This document shows positions 7,373 to 14,253 of a stretch of 14,253 bases of DNA, piece by piece. The position numbers were made by a program, and so were the translations under genes. How positions within the stretch are numbered: the stretch's first letter is position 1; every line of letters begins with the position of its first letter. The DNA is from Thermoprotei archaeon (GTDB taxonomy: Archaea; Thermoproteota; Thermoprotei_A; Sulfolobales; Desulfurococcaceae): the NCBI GenBank assembly GCA_003661825.1, contig QMWW01000017.1, positions 1 to 14,253 on the forward strand, given 5' to 3'. The notes beneath the pieces are model-generated. The model had not been told where the DNA came from and did no database searches. It saw only the letters and a list, made by a program, of their open reading frames with translations.

Positions 7373-8614
7373 TTAGCCAACCACCTTACTCTCTAGAACA
7401 GCTATGTAGAATCCTTGCCCATTAACTAAGTGAGGCATGACCCTATATGTCTGTTTAGATATAGAGTAGCCCGGATACGCTGATGAAAGCAAAGGATTGC
7501 TTATTTTTATGGGATCAGCGTATCCATCGCTAACTATTCTTTCTACAACAGCTTCACCTTCTAGCGGATGTATACTACACGTTGTATACACTACTCTACG
7601 AGCATGTCGAAGAGTGTTCATAAGTATCCTGTACTGCAGGTTATGGTAGTAGTAGAGCTTTCTCCTGCTAGGAGAGTTAAGCTTAACCGCAGGATCAGAA
7701 TATACAGCGCCAAGCCCACTACACGGGGCGTCTACTAAAGCTAGATCGAAGACTGTATTAAAAGTGGTAGAAGACGCATCGGCTCTAATCAGGGTAATTC
7801 TATGAAGAGGAGCACCTAATGCGTGGAGGAGCCTGTATTCAGTGTTAAGCCTCCTCGCGGAAGCATCGATCGCTACGCACTTATCAATATCTTTACTTAT
7901 CATAAACGCTAAAGAAAGCTTTAAGCCAGGGGCACTACAAGCATCTAGCAAGAGCCCCTTTATAGGTTTCATTGATTCTACGGCTAAGATACTGGAAATG
8001 TCTTGTGGTACCACCATTCCCTGGATCACACACTTATTTCTCCCGATAGGTTTCCAGAGAGGTTCCTTAACCATGACAGCGTAGTGTGGCTGTTTAACGA
8101 CTTCGTAGACTATACCTGTCTTTTCTAAACATTTTAGCGCTTCGCTAAACGTTGCCCTGGCTGTATTTATTCTTAGCCATCTTTTCCTCGTATTTAGGCT
8201 TTCAAGCATCTTCTCCAGCTCTTCCGAGGTAATGTGTCTTAACAGATCCCTTATGAGGTACTCTGGATAGCTGTAAGTTATACTTAGCCTCTTGCTTGTA
8301 GCTAATTTTCTTGCTTCCTCCTCCGCTACTAATAATGCGCGTCTTATACTAAACCCTATGCTGGCAAAGAAGTTAACGATGCCACCAGGTCTTGATCCAT
8401 ATCCGTGTTTAGCAGAAAGCCATCTCAAGGTATAGTAGTAATTTACAGCATTGTATCCTAGTTTATACAGTGTACTGATGATCCATCTCGGAAACCTATA
8501 CCTTCCAATAATACTCCGAAAAGCTTTATCGTAGCTTACGCGTGTTTTCACAATGTAGTTTAGCACTAGTCTTAGGAAAAAAGATGCTTGCTCCGGAGGT
8601 ATTACGGTCTCCAA
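7373..8614 (-). CDS. RsmB/NOL1/NSUN-family RNA (cytosine-5) methyltransferase
   Basis: Predicted SAM-dependent enzyme that makes 5-methylcytosine in tRNA or rRNA. An N-terminal helical, NusB/RsmB-like region (about 1-110) leads to YPEYLIRDLLRHI and NTRKRWLRIN (about 116-150), then IQGMVVPQDISS (197-208). The SAM site is LLLDACSAPGLKLSLA (221-236), which departs from the usual AAPGGKT. Motif IV is DAPCSG (Cys298) and motif VI is TTCSIHPLEGE (Cys346). The two cysteines are the release and attacking residues in this family, so activity is likely intact. At 413 residues it is normal length. The start is TTG at 8614, only 10 bases after the pheS stop, with only a weak GGG as ribosome site. The RNA target cannot be told from sequence. 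Confidence 0.92.
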   Translation of the reverse strand: METVIPPEQASFFLRLVLNYIVKTRVSYDKAFRSIIGRYRFPRWIISTLYKLGYNAVNYYYTLRWLSAKHGYGSRPGGIVNFFASIGFSIRRALLVAEEEARKLATSKRLSITYSYPEYLIRDLLRHITSEELEKMLESLNTRKRWLRINTARATFSEALKCLEKTGIVYEVVKQPHYAVMVKEPLWKPIGRNKCVIQGMVVPQDISSILAVESMKPIKGLLLDACSAPGLKLSLAFMISKDIDKCVAIDASARRLNTEYRLLHALGAPLHRITLIRADASSTTFNTVFDLALVDAPCSGLGAVYSDPAVKLNSPSRRKLYYYHNLQYRILMNTLRHARRVVYTTCSIHPLEGEAVVERIVSDGYADPIKISNPLLSSAYPGYSISKQTYRVMPHLVNGQGFYIAVLESKVVG

Positions 8615-8624
8615 TTACAAACCC

Positions 8625-10169
8625 TTAAAGAGGCGTACTTACAACCTCTACATCCTGTCCACTAGTTTTTGAGAAGAAACAAGGTAGCCTCGGTAATGGC
8701 AGTTTTCTCAGTAAATCGAGGTCTTGACTAAATAGATCACGTATATCGTCTAAGCCGAGAATAGTCATAGCTAGTCGATCTATCCCTATACCCCATGCTA
8801 TAGCTCTTACATCCTTTGCGCCTAGGATCTCCATTACTTCTGGTCTAAATACCCCTCCAGGGAATACCTCGATCCAGCCGAGACGCGGGTGCTTAACGAA
8901 TCCCTCGACACTAGGCTCTGTGAATGGAAAGTAGCCTGGCTTAAACCATACTTGTTTAATGCCTAAGGCGGCTGCAAACTCTTTGAAGAAAGCAAGTAAG
9001 TGCTTAAAGTTTACGTTTCTACCAACGATTATACCGTCTAACTGGTAGAACTCCATAGCATGCTTTGCATCCAGAGTCTCAGGCCTAAATACGCGGTCCA
9101 GAGAAAATACTCTATACTCTCCACTACCTCTCTCAAATATCGCTCTTACCGATACAGCTGTAGTTTGAGTTCTCAGTATAGGCCTGAGAGAGCGTAGGGG
9201 GTTCCATTTATACCCCCATCCACGCTCATGCACCTTGCCAGCTTTTTCCAGGAGTTCAACAGGTATAGTGCCATGGAACTCCGTATCTACGAAGAATGTA
9301 TCATGGATCTCTCTTGCCGGGTGATCCTGTGCTTGGAATAGAGCATCGAAGTTCCAGAACTCTAGTTCAACGTGAGGACCCTTTACTTCCTCAAAACCCA
9401 TTGCAACCAGGAGCTCTCTTATCATGTCAAGAAACTCTATATAGGAGTTAACTTTTGCTCCACGTACACGTGGAGGAGAAACCGATAGGTCAAACTCTTT
9501 AATGACGTATTTGTCTAGTTCTTCAGCCATAGAGGGCTTAACAACTGTAACTAGTTCTTTTCTCTCTATATCGCCCCTTTCCCATAGCTCGTGAAGCGCT
9601 GGTAAAGCCTTAACTATTACTTCAGTCTTTTTCTCGCTAGTAATTAGTTTTCTACGCTTTAACACATTTATAGTCTTGGGATCAACCGGTTCTCCTCGCT
9701 GAATAGCTCTTAGCGAAGCCTTGATCCACGAAGCTTTTTCAAGTACATGTAAACAGTTCTCTTCAAGGCCTAGTACTACTCTTCCTCTAGTTACTTCTAT
9801 GCAACGTTCACGTACGAGGTACTGAAACCCTATACCTACCTTATTCTTTGTTAAACCTGTTTCATGTTCTATACATTCTAAGAAATCATTAACAGCCTGG
9901 TTTAAACACCTGTACATACTGTCATAGACGCGTTCTTCGGGCAACTTCTCTACTAGATACTCCTCTGCTTCTTTAGTAAGCCTGTAGTACTCCTTAGTCT
10001 TTCTATCAATACTCACTAATCCTCTATTTACAAGTTCCGCTAGGTCTCTCATTATACTAGCAGGGTCTGTACTTAGTGCTGATGCAAGATCGTCAACCAA
10101 TAGCCTAGGGCTTTTACATAACATCTTTGCCATTCTATACTGCTTCTCGCTCAAATATATTTTAGGCAA
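8625..10169 (-). CDS. pheS: Phenylalanyl-tRNA synthetase alpha subunit
   Basis: Catalytic subunit that activates Phe with ATP and transfers it to tRNA-Phe. The 514-residue protein has the archaeal/eukaryal form: N-terminal winged-helix repeats (about 1-190), then the class II core. Motif 1 lies around GFEEVKGPHVELEFWNFDAL (258-277), followed by QAQDHPAREIHDTFFV. Motif 2 is FSLDRVFRPETLDAKHAMEF (355-374). The Phe pocket region is around FPFTEPSVEGFV (414-425), and motif 3 is GIGIDRLAMTILGL (460-473). After the usual end (LRKLPLPR) there is an extra tail of about 20 residues, which may reflect a shifted stop. The start is TTG at 10169 behind GGGG; an internal TTG is possible. It lies in the aminotransferase-pheS-methyltransferase-radical SAM run, apart from pheT. 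Confidence 0.97.
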   Translation of the reverse strand: MPKIYLSEKQYRMAKMLCKSPRLLVDDLASALSTDPASIMRDLAELVNRGLVSIDRKTKEYYRLTKEAEEYLVEKLPEERVYDSMYRCLNQAVNDFLECIEHETGLTKNKVGIGFQYLVRERCIEVTRGRVVLGLEENCLHVLEKASWIKASLRAIQRGEPVDPKTINVLKRRKLITSEKKTEVIVKALPALHELWERGDIERKELVTVVKPSMAEELDKYVIKEFDLSVSPPRVRGAKVNSYIEFLDMIRELLVAMGFEEVKGPHVELEFWNFDALFQAQDHPAREIHDTFFVDTEFHGTIPVELLEKAGKVHERGWGYKWNPLRSLRPILRTQTTAVSVRAIFERGSGEYRVFSLDRVFRPETLDAKHAMEFYQLDGIIVGRNVNFKHLLAFFKEFAAALGIKQVWFKPGYFPFTEPSVEGFVKHPRLGWIEVFPGGVFRPEVMEILGAKDVRAIAWGIGIDRLAMTILGLDDIRDLFSQDLDLLRKLPLPRLPCFFSKTSGQDVEVVSTPL

Positions 10170-10226
10170 TACATCAACCCCATATTCTGCGCAGGGGTTT
10201 CTATGACTACTTACACGGTAGAATCG

Positions 10227-10234
10227 CTTAAAAA
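10227..10234 (-). promoter_or_regulatory. Probable pheS TATA box
   Basis: On the minus strand TTTTTAAG lies right at the aminotransferase stop, 58 bases before the pheS TTG start. It matches a common crenarchaeal TATA form. A start about 25 bases on would give a leader of about 35 bases carrying the GGGG ribosome site. pheS may therefore have its own promoter and not depend only on the aminotransferase transcript. Confidence 0.45.
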
Positions 10235-11467
10235 CTATTTAGCTCTACTCAGAAGCTCTTCAACGGCTTCTCTAAATCTTTTAACACCTTCTACTATTTC
10301 TTCTCTACTGGCCGAGAAGCTGAACCTTACATAGCCTTCTCCAGCTTTATCCGGGAAAACACTACCCGGAAGAACTATTAACTGGTAATTATCTATTAAG
10401 TACTCAACGAATTCTTCGATACCCATCCCCACAGTATTTAAGAACCTCTTAATTCTCGGGAATAAGTAGAAGGCTCCTCTACTCTTCCAGACCTCTACCC
10501 CATATAGATCCTGAAGACCTTCATACATTAGATCCCTCATTTCTCTGTACCTTCTGACAAGTTTTTCAACCCATTTCCGGATCCCATGATCCCTCAAAGC
10601 CCTAGCACCAGCTTTTTGTACAAAACTCGTTGGACACCCCCATATATTAACAGCCAATTTCCGCAACACCTGTGAGGCTCTTCTATCTACTACTAAGTAG
10701 CCTAAACGCCAACCTGTCATTGAAAACGTTTTAGAGAACCCATTCACATAGAGCAACCAATCTCTCCAATCAGGATATGATAAGAGAGATCTGAAAGCAC
10801 CATCATAGACGAAATTATCATATATTTCATCTGCTAATATTAGCAACTTGTTCTCTCTAGCTATGTCAACGATCGCGTCAATCTCCTTTCCCGTAAGTAC
10901 TGTGCCCGTTGGATTGTGTGGATTATTTATAACTATCATCTTTGTACGCTTTGTGATCTTTTCTACAAGGGCTTCAATATCTAATCTAAAGCCATTGGTG
11001 TTTTCAAACCTTAGAGAAACAAATACAGGCTTAGCTCTGAATACCTTAGCTATCTCAGAATACGCTGGATATGCTGGTTCTATGATGAGTACTTCATCGC
11101 CTTCTCTCACATATGCCGCTATAGCTAAAAATAGAGCTGCCTTAGCTCCTGGACCAACTATAACCTCTTCCCATGAGACGTCCGAGCCATATCTTTCGTT
11201 TAAGTATTCCGCGATGGCTTCTCTAAGCTCTGGTATACCTGGAGTCTCAGTATATGAAGTAAACTTTTCCAGGATAAGCGAATGTACTGCCACTTTAATT
11301 ATGCCATCAGGAGTAGGTGTATCAGGTTGTCCTATGCTGAGATTTATGACTTTATACCCTTTTTCAGCCAGTTTCCTACATCTCGCAATGTATACGAAGC
11401 CTCCCTCACCAAGCATGTCTTCAACGAACTCCTTGTAACTTAGCGTTTGAGGTTTCATGCGAATCAC
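10235..11467 (-). CDS. Class I/II PLP aminotransferase (aspartate/aromatic type)
   Basis: Pyridoxal-phosphate enzyme of fold type I that moves amino groups between an amino acid and a 2-oxo acid; aspartate, aromatic amino acids or alanine are all possible donors. Landmarks are SIGQPDTPTPDG (44-55), SYTETPGIPELREAIA (71-86), GPGAKAAL (105-112), NNPHNPTG (181-188), ADEIYDNFVY (212-221), the PLP-binding Lys246 in NGFSKTFSMTGWRLGY (242-257), and Arg381 in VRFSFS for the substrate carboxylate. Length is normal at 410 residues. The start may be GTG 11467 or, more likely, ATG 11458, which has a GTGAT ribosome site 4 bases upstream. It heads the minus-strand block and diverges from the carbamoyltransferase gene, sharing an 88-base promoter region. 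Confidence 0.93.
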   Translation of the reverse strand: MIRMKPQTLSYKEFVEDMLGEGGFVYIARCRKLAEKGYKVINLSIGQPDTPTPDGIIKVAVHSLILEKFTSYTETPGIPELREAIAEYLNERYGSDVSWEEVIVGPGAKAALFLAIAAYVREGDEVLIIEPAYPAYSEIAKVFRAKPVFVSLRFENTNGFRLDIEALVEKITKRTKMIVINNPHNPTGTVLTGKEIDAIVDIARENKLLILADEIYDNFVYDGAFRSLLSYPDWRDWLLYVNGFSKTFSMTGWRLGYLVVDRRASQVLRKLAVNIWGCPTSFVQKAGARALRDHGIRKWVEKLVRRYREMRDLMYEGLQDLYGVEVWKSRGAFYLFPRIKRFLNTVGMGIEEFVEYLIDNYQLIVLPGSVFPDKAGEGYVRFSFSASREEIVEGVKRFREAVEELLSRAK

Positions 11468-11555
11468 TCGATCAGCTGAATATCACTATAGGCGATAAAT
11501 TAATAGATATTCGCATTTATTAAAGTTTAACGAAATACGCAGAGGAGAACCCCTG
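11468..11555. promoter_or_regulatory. Divergent promoter region, aminotransferase and carbamoyltransferase
   Basis: This 88-base gap is AT-rich in the middle (11490-11530). Leftward, TTAATTTATC (about 11494-11503) could serve the aminotransferase. Rightward, TAAATTAATA (11496-11505) or TTTATTAAAG (11516-11525) could serve the carbamoyltransferase, followed by the AGAGGAG ribosome site at 11541-11547. The boxes nearly coincide, so the two genes may compete for or share regulation. Confidence 0.45.
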
Positions 11556-12608
11556 TTGAGGTACCTTGTCAGAGATCTCAGCGGTAAAGACCTAGTAACG
11601 ACCATGGAGTGGAGTGTTGAAGAAATAGAGATAGCGCTTAACCTGGCTAAAGAGCTAAAGCACACTGCACAATATTATGGCATTGAGTATTTACCGAGAA
11701 TCCTTGAAAGAAAAGTGTTCTGGATGCTATTCTTCGCGCCTTCAACAAGAACACGTGCAGCATTCGAAGCAGCTATGCACTATCTTGGAGGCCATGCAGC
11801 TTACATCGAAGCAAAAACCACTAGGCTAGCGCTTAAACCTGGCGAAGTAGGCGAAGCGGTAAAAGACGCAGCTGCCATGTATGATAGATATGGGCATGGA
11901 ATAGGTGTCAGAATACTTGATAAAGCAATAGACTACGTATACGGTAGAGGCAACGCCGTAGTTAGAGAGATAGTGCGGGCTGCCAGTGTACCAGTAATAA
12001 ACATGGCTGATGACATGTTCCACCCAACTCAGGGACTAGCCGATCTCTACACGTTTAGAGAGAAATTCGGTAAAGTAGAGGGAAAGAAATACGTTATAAT
12101 GTGGGCGTATAGCCCAGAGATAAGAGGATGGTGCAGTGTCCAGGAGGATCTAATATTGTTTACAAGATTCGGAGTAGACGTAGTAATAGCAAGACCGCCA
12201 GGCTTCGACCTAGACCCTAAACTAGTTAGTAAGGCAAAGAAGTACGCAGAAGACAGCGGTGGTTCACTAGTAGTTACTAGCAAGCTAAGAGAAGCTCTTA
12301 ATGGAGCACATGCTGTTTTCCCGCGTAACTGGGCTTCACCTAAACTAGTAGAGCTCGGGTATAGTAGGTTTAAAGACGAGGAGCTAAAGCTATACGAAAG
12401 ATATAAAGAGTGGAAAGTTACTCGGGAACTCATAGACCTGATGGATAAACACGGCGTACTAATGCATGTTTTACCGATCATGCGTGGATACGAGGCTGAT
12501 GATGACGTGATAGATGATCCAAAAAGATCTATCATCTACGATCAGGCAGAAAACGGTCTCTGGACAAAAGCTGCAGTATTAGCATTAACTCTATATGGAG
12601 TAAAATAG
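11556..12608 (+). CDS. Carbamoyltransferase-fold protein, YgeW-like
   Basis: Predicted cytosolic enzyme moving a carbamoyl group from carbamoyl phosphate to an unknown amine. The phosphate site is intact: STRTR at 63-67, Arg119 in GIGVRI, and HPTQGLAD at 156-163. The middle resembles the YgeW group: GKKYVIMWAYSP (176-187), TRFGVDV (203-209) and FPRNWASPK (255-263). Classical ornithine enzymes instead have DxxVxMG in this region. The usual HCLP is HVLP (304-307), so the Cys that helps bind ornithine is Val, and the late QAENR is QAENG (330-334). Annotation pipelines would probably say ornithine carbamoyltransferase, but these changes make another acceptor likely. The start is TTG at 11556 with AGAGGAG 8 bases upstream. 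It ends 8 bases from a convergent gene. No other arginine or pyrimidine gene is in view. The YgeW likeness is from memory, not an alignment. Confidence 0.85.
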   Translation: MRYLVRDLSGKDLVTTMEWSVEEIEIALNLAKELKHTAQYYGIEYLPRILERKVFWMLFFAPSTRTRAAFEAAMHYLGGHAAYIEAKTTRLALKPGEVGEAVKDAAAMYDRYGHGIGVRILDKAIDYVYGRGNAVVREIVRAASVPVINMADDMFHPTQGLADLYTFREKFGKVEGKKYVIMWAYSPEIRGWCSVQEDLILFTRFGVDVVIARPPGFDLDPKLVSKAKKYAEDSGGSLVVTSKLREALNGAHAVFPRNWASPKLVELGYSRFKDEELKLYERYKEWKVTRELIDLMDKHGVLMHVLPIMRGYEADDDVIDDPKRSIIYDQAENGLWTKAAVLALTLYGVK

Positions 12609-12616
12609 GAGAGATA

Positions 12617-12979
12617 CTATTCAAGGTATTCTTTTAAGTCGACTTCTCTACCTCGTTTAACAAATCTTATTCTTAGGTCCGGTTTAACCGGGATTCCAAG
12701 CCTATGTAGCAAAGTAAGAGTAGTGTATCCATCGAACTCTTTTACAACACCGTTTCTCAGCAAGTAGTAAAACACTAGTACGGCATGCTTGTATTTGTCA
12801 GGATATAGAAGTTTTGCTTTTTCCATAAGTTCTCTAGCCTTCTCATCAGAAAGTTTACTCCATACTAAGCTCTCCGGATCCACTATTTCAGGCTTTTCCT
12901 CTGCTGATTTCTTAAGGCTTTCACTCATGATTTTCCTAAGGAGCTTGAGTTTTAAGTGATCTGGTAATTCATCACTCAT
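12617..12979 (-). CDS. Conserved-looking archaeal protein of unknown function (120 residues)
   Basis: I do not recognise the family with certainty. The protein is soluble and charged. An N-terminal helix rich in Lys, Leu and Glu (LKLKLLRKIMSESLKK, about 9-24) leads to a linker around EIVDPESLVW. Next is a helical middle (DEKARELMEKAKLLYPDKYK, 45-64) and a C-terminal part (YTTLTLLHRLGIPVKPDLRIRFVKRGREV, about 85-113) that reads like a small helix-strand nucleic-acid-binding fold, though this is only an impression. The ATG at 12979 has a strong GGTGATC ribosome site (12984-12990), matching the 16S tail over seven bases, so the gene is surely translated. It lies 59 bases after the CitG-like gene on the same strand and meets the carbamoyltransferase tail to tail. 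Confidence 0.8.
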   Translation of the reverse strand: MSDELPDHLKLKLLRKIMSESLKKSAEEKPEIVDPESLVWSKLSDEKARELMEKAKLLYPDKYKHAVLVFYYLLRNGVVKEFDGYTTLTLLHRLGIPVKPDLRIRFVKRGREVDLKEYLE

Positions 12980-12983
12980 CGTG

Positions 12984-12990
12984 GATCACC
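12984..12990 (-). promoter_or_regulatory. Strong ribosome binding site of the 120-residue gene
   Basis: Read on the minus strand this is GGTGATC, a seven-base match to the complement of the crenarchaeal 16S rRNA 3' end, four bases before the ATG. It fixes the start of the 120-residue protein and is the best such site in the window. Confidence 0.7.
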
Positions 12991-13038
12991 GCTCTATACG
13001 TGTACCATGTAAGTTTTCTGTTTCTATATTATTATCTA

Positions 13039-14040
13039 TTATCTAATATCTAATACTCTATACATGGAGCTATTTAGATTAACTACCATGTGTTCAACTA
13101 GTATTGGTTTTCCCTCAAGACTACGCTTTATAACATAAAAAGCTATGGTAGACACTACTATATCAGCTATTGATCCGGGATTATATCCTTTGCTCCTAAG
13201 TTCGCTGTCAAACGATTGAGCGAATTTAATCCACTCTATACCAGAGCTTAACACAGCTCTAAGCACTTCAGATGAGCGCTTTCTAGTCCATAGTGCTGCC
13301 TCTTCTCCATGCTTTCTAGCTATCAAGGAGTCAACGTATTTGCTCATTAAGTAAAGCTGAGTCTCAACTATACCTCTGTTTAGATCACCATGAACAGAGA
13401 GCCTATTCTCCATAAATGATAGAGCATCTAGACTAATAGGATAAAGGTTTACTAGCTCATAATGAACTATTTCCTTCAACGAGCTGTATCGTATGATGTC
13501 TACGAGGCGATAGCCTTTTTCCCTAAGCTCGGATACGTATCTCCTAGACCAGACATTGACATGTCCACCAGTATCGTCTGAAGCCTTAATGTGCGACGGA
13601 GTAACCATTCTAATCGCTCGGTAAAAATATATAGAGTCTTCAATGGTTGATGAACTGAGTACTTCCTCTACGTTCTCTATAAATGCTTTAAGGGACTCCC
13701 TATCTTGTCTAAGGGAATACCCTATAGATACGCTTAAAGGGGCTAAAAGAGTCAGAGATCCTAAACAAGCATTTCCCCCTCCACTACTAATTACTCTACG
13801 AAGGACATAGTAAATCAAGTCACCAAATACCACTTTACCCCAGCCACGTAAACCCCGACGTACTCCTCTGTAAAAACCCTCTATTCCGAAAACTCCGCAG
13901 AGCATAAAAGAATTGTACGAGAGATCTGGTAGATCGGCATATCTATGAACATTCCCGGGTTTTGGGTAAGCACTAGCCTCTAGAATTATTGAAAGACCTA
14001 ATAGGTAGGGGTATAGAGCCTTGATCTGCAAGCCAATCAA
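13039..14040 (-). CDS. CitG/MdcB-like protein (triphosphoribosyl-dephospho-CoA synthase family)
   Basis: In bacteria this family joins dephospho-CoA to ATP-derived ribose to make the prosthetic group of citrate or malonate lyases. The marks are LEASAYPKPGNVHRYADL (20-37), SSGGGNACLGSLTLLAPL (85-102), a TPSHIKASDD segment (147-156) and NPGSIADIVVSTIAFYV (287-303), all in family order. At 333 residues it is a little longer than CitG. No lyase genes are in view, and archaeal members are widespread without citrate lyase, so the true product may differ. The frame can begin no earlier than TTG 14040, because TAA lies just upstream; TTG 14031 is an alternative. Either start falls inside the upstream small gene, so the two overlap by about 60 to 68 bases. 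The short repeat TTAGATATTAGATAATAGATA runs through its end. Confidence 0.82.
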   Translation of the reverse strand: MIGLQIKALYPYLLGLSIILEASAYPKPGNVHRYADLPDLSYNSFMLCGVFGIEGFYRGVRRGLRGWGKVVFGDLIYYVLRRVISSGGGNACLGSLTLLAPLSVSIGYSLRQDRESLKAFIENVEEVLSSSTIEDSIYFYRAIRMVTPSHIKASDDTGGHVNVWSRRYVSELREKGYRLVDIIRYSSLKEIVHYELVNLYPISLDALSFMENRLSVHGDLNRGIVETQLYLMSKYVDSLIARKHGEEAALWTRKRSSEVLRAVLSSGIEWIKFAQSFDSELRSKGYNPGSIADIVVSTIAFYVIKRSLEGKPILVEHMVVNLNSSMYRVLDIR

Positions 14041-14203
14041 CTCTTATCTCTTTAAGTACATTAAATAGTAGATCAAGTATATTTAGAGAACGAAGCATCT
14101 CGAGAGCCTTATCGTCGTAGTATAGTGAAGCCTCATACCTAAGTCTGGCGGGCAATTCTGATCTCCACAGCATATAACTTAGTAGAAATCTATTTCTAAT
14201 CAT
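13973..14203 (-). CDS. Small unknown protein (76 residues) overlapping the CitG-like gene
   Basis: An open frame from ATG 14203 (TTG 14206 also possible) to a stop at 13973 encodes a helical, mixed-charge protein: RNRFLLSYMLWRSELPARLR, then YEASLYYDDKALEMLRSLNI and LDLLFNVLKEIRVDW. The last 20 or so residues (from ADQGSIPLPIR) lie in the overlap with the CitG-like frame and look unstructured. An in-frame TAG three codons before the TTG shows the gene begins within the window. No clear ribosome site is seen and no family is recognised. It may be a real leader gene coupled to the CitG-like gene, or a shortened remnant of a larger protein. Confidence 0.45.
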   Translation of the reverse strand: MIRNRFLLSYMLWRSELPARLRYEASLYYDDKALEMLRSLNILDLLFNVLKEIRVDWLADQGSIPLPIRSFNNSRG

Positions 14204-14220
14204 CAATACCAGCTACATGT

Positions 14221-14253
14221 ATGGAAACAAAAATACTACAACGAAGGAAATTA
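14221..14253 (+). CDS. Possible start of a rightward gene, cut by the window edge
   Basis: ATG at 14221 opens a frame (METKILQRRKL) that runs to the edge, divergent from the 76-residue gene. An ATG at 14217 opens another frame. No ribosome site precedes either. Eleven codons are too few to judge. Confidence 0.2.
   Translation, partial: METKILQRRKL

Noticed and set aside
10848..11438. A 196-codon open frame on the plus strand
   Set aside because: It lies wholly opposite the aminotransferase gene, whose motifs are unmistakable. The product is rich in Ser and Thr without family features, as expected for a shadow frame.
12047..12535. A 162-codon open frame on the minus strand
   Set aside because: It is antisense to the carbamoyltransferase gene and has a Ser/Leu-rich composition typical of a shadow frame.
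1..14253. CRISPR array, insertion sequence or provirus
   Set aside because: No regularly spaced repeats, transposase, integrase, terminal inverted repeats or target duplications were seen.

Overview
The window looks like chromosomal DNA from a hyperthermophilic crenarchaeon, most likely of the Desulfurococcales or a close group. The basis is the gene content: separate archaeal-type PheS and PheT, an archaeal-type short glucan phosphorylase relic, a DUF4910-type M28 peptidase and a COG0731 radical SAM protein. Other signs are frequent TTG and GTG starts, GGTG-type Shine-Dalgarno sites, TATA-like boxes before gene blocks, and heavy use of AGA/AGG Arg and ATA Ile codons. I see no mobile element, CRISPR array, tRNA or rRNA. 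The genus is not determined.

Layout. Bases 1-1060 (minus) hold a decayed alpha-glucan phosphorylase gene that runs off the left edge. Divergent from it is a metallo-aminopeptidase-like gene (1142-2821, plus), followed by pheT (2913-4583, plus). A short GC-rich, hairpin-forming stretch lies just after pheT and could be a small RNA. A CPA2 cation/proton antiporter (4663-5865, minus) faces pheT. A mostly non-coding stretch (5866-6136) leads to two tiny genes that overlap tail to tail: a 50-residue single-pass membrane protein (6137-6289, plus) and a 42-residue coiled-coil protein (6249-6377, minus).

From 11467 down to 6249 the minus strand carries a compact block: class I aminotransferase, pheS, RsmB/NSUN-type RNA m5C methyltransferase, COG0731 radical SAM protein and the coiled-coil miniprotein. 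Gaps are 2 to 65 bases. Three of the five genes are, or may be, concerned with tRNA or other RNA. pheS and pheT therefore sit about 4 kb apart on opposite strands, so the two subunits of one enzyme must be made from separate transcripts.

Divergent from the aminotransferase is a carbamoyltransferase-fold gene (11556-12608, plus) that resembles the YgeW branch more than classical ornithine or aspartate carbamoyltransferases and lacks some usual substrate-site residues. The right end is another minus-strand group: a 76-residue unknown, an overlapping CitG/MdcB-like gene, and a 120-residue conserved-looking unknown that ends 8 bases from the carbamoyltransferase.

Most of the window is ordinary housekeeping and metabolism. 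I find no clear new multi-gene system. The points most worth a second look are the atypical carbamoyltransferase, the decayed phosphorylase, the overlapping miniproteins, the possible small RNA after pheT, and the pheS/methyltransferase/radical SAM grouping.
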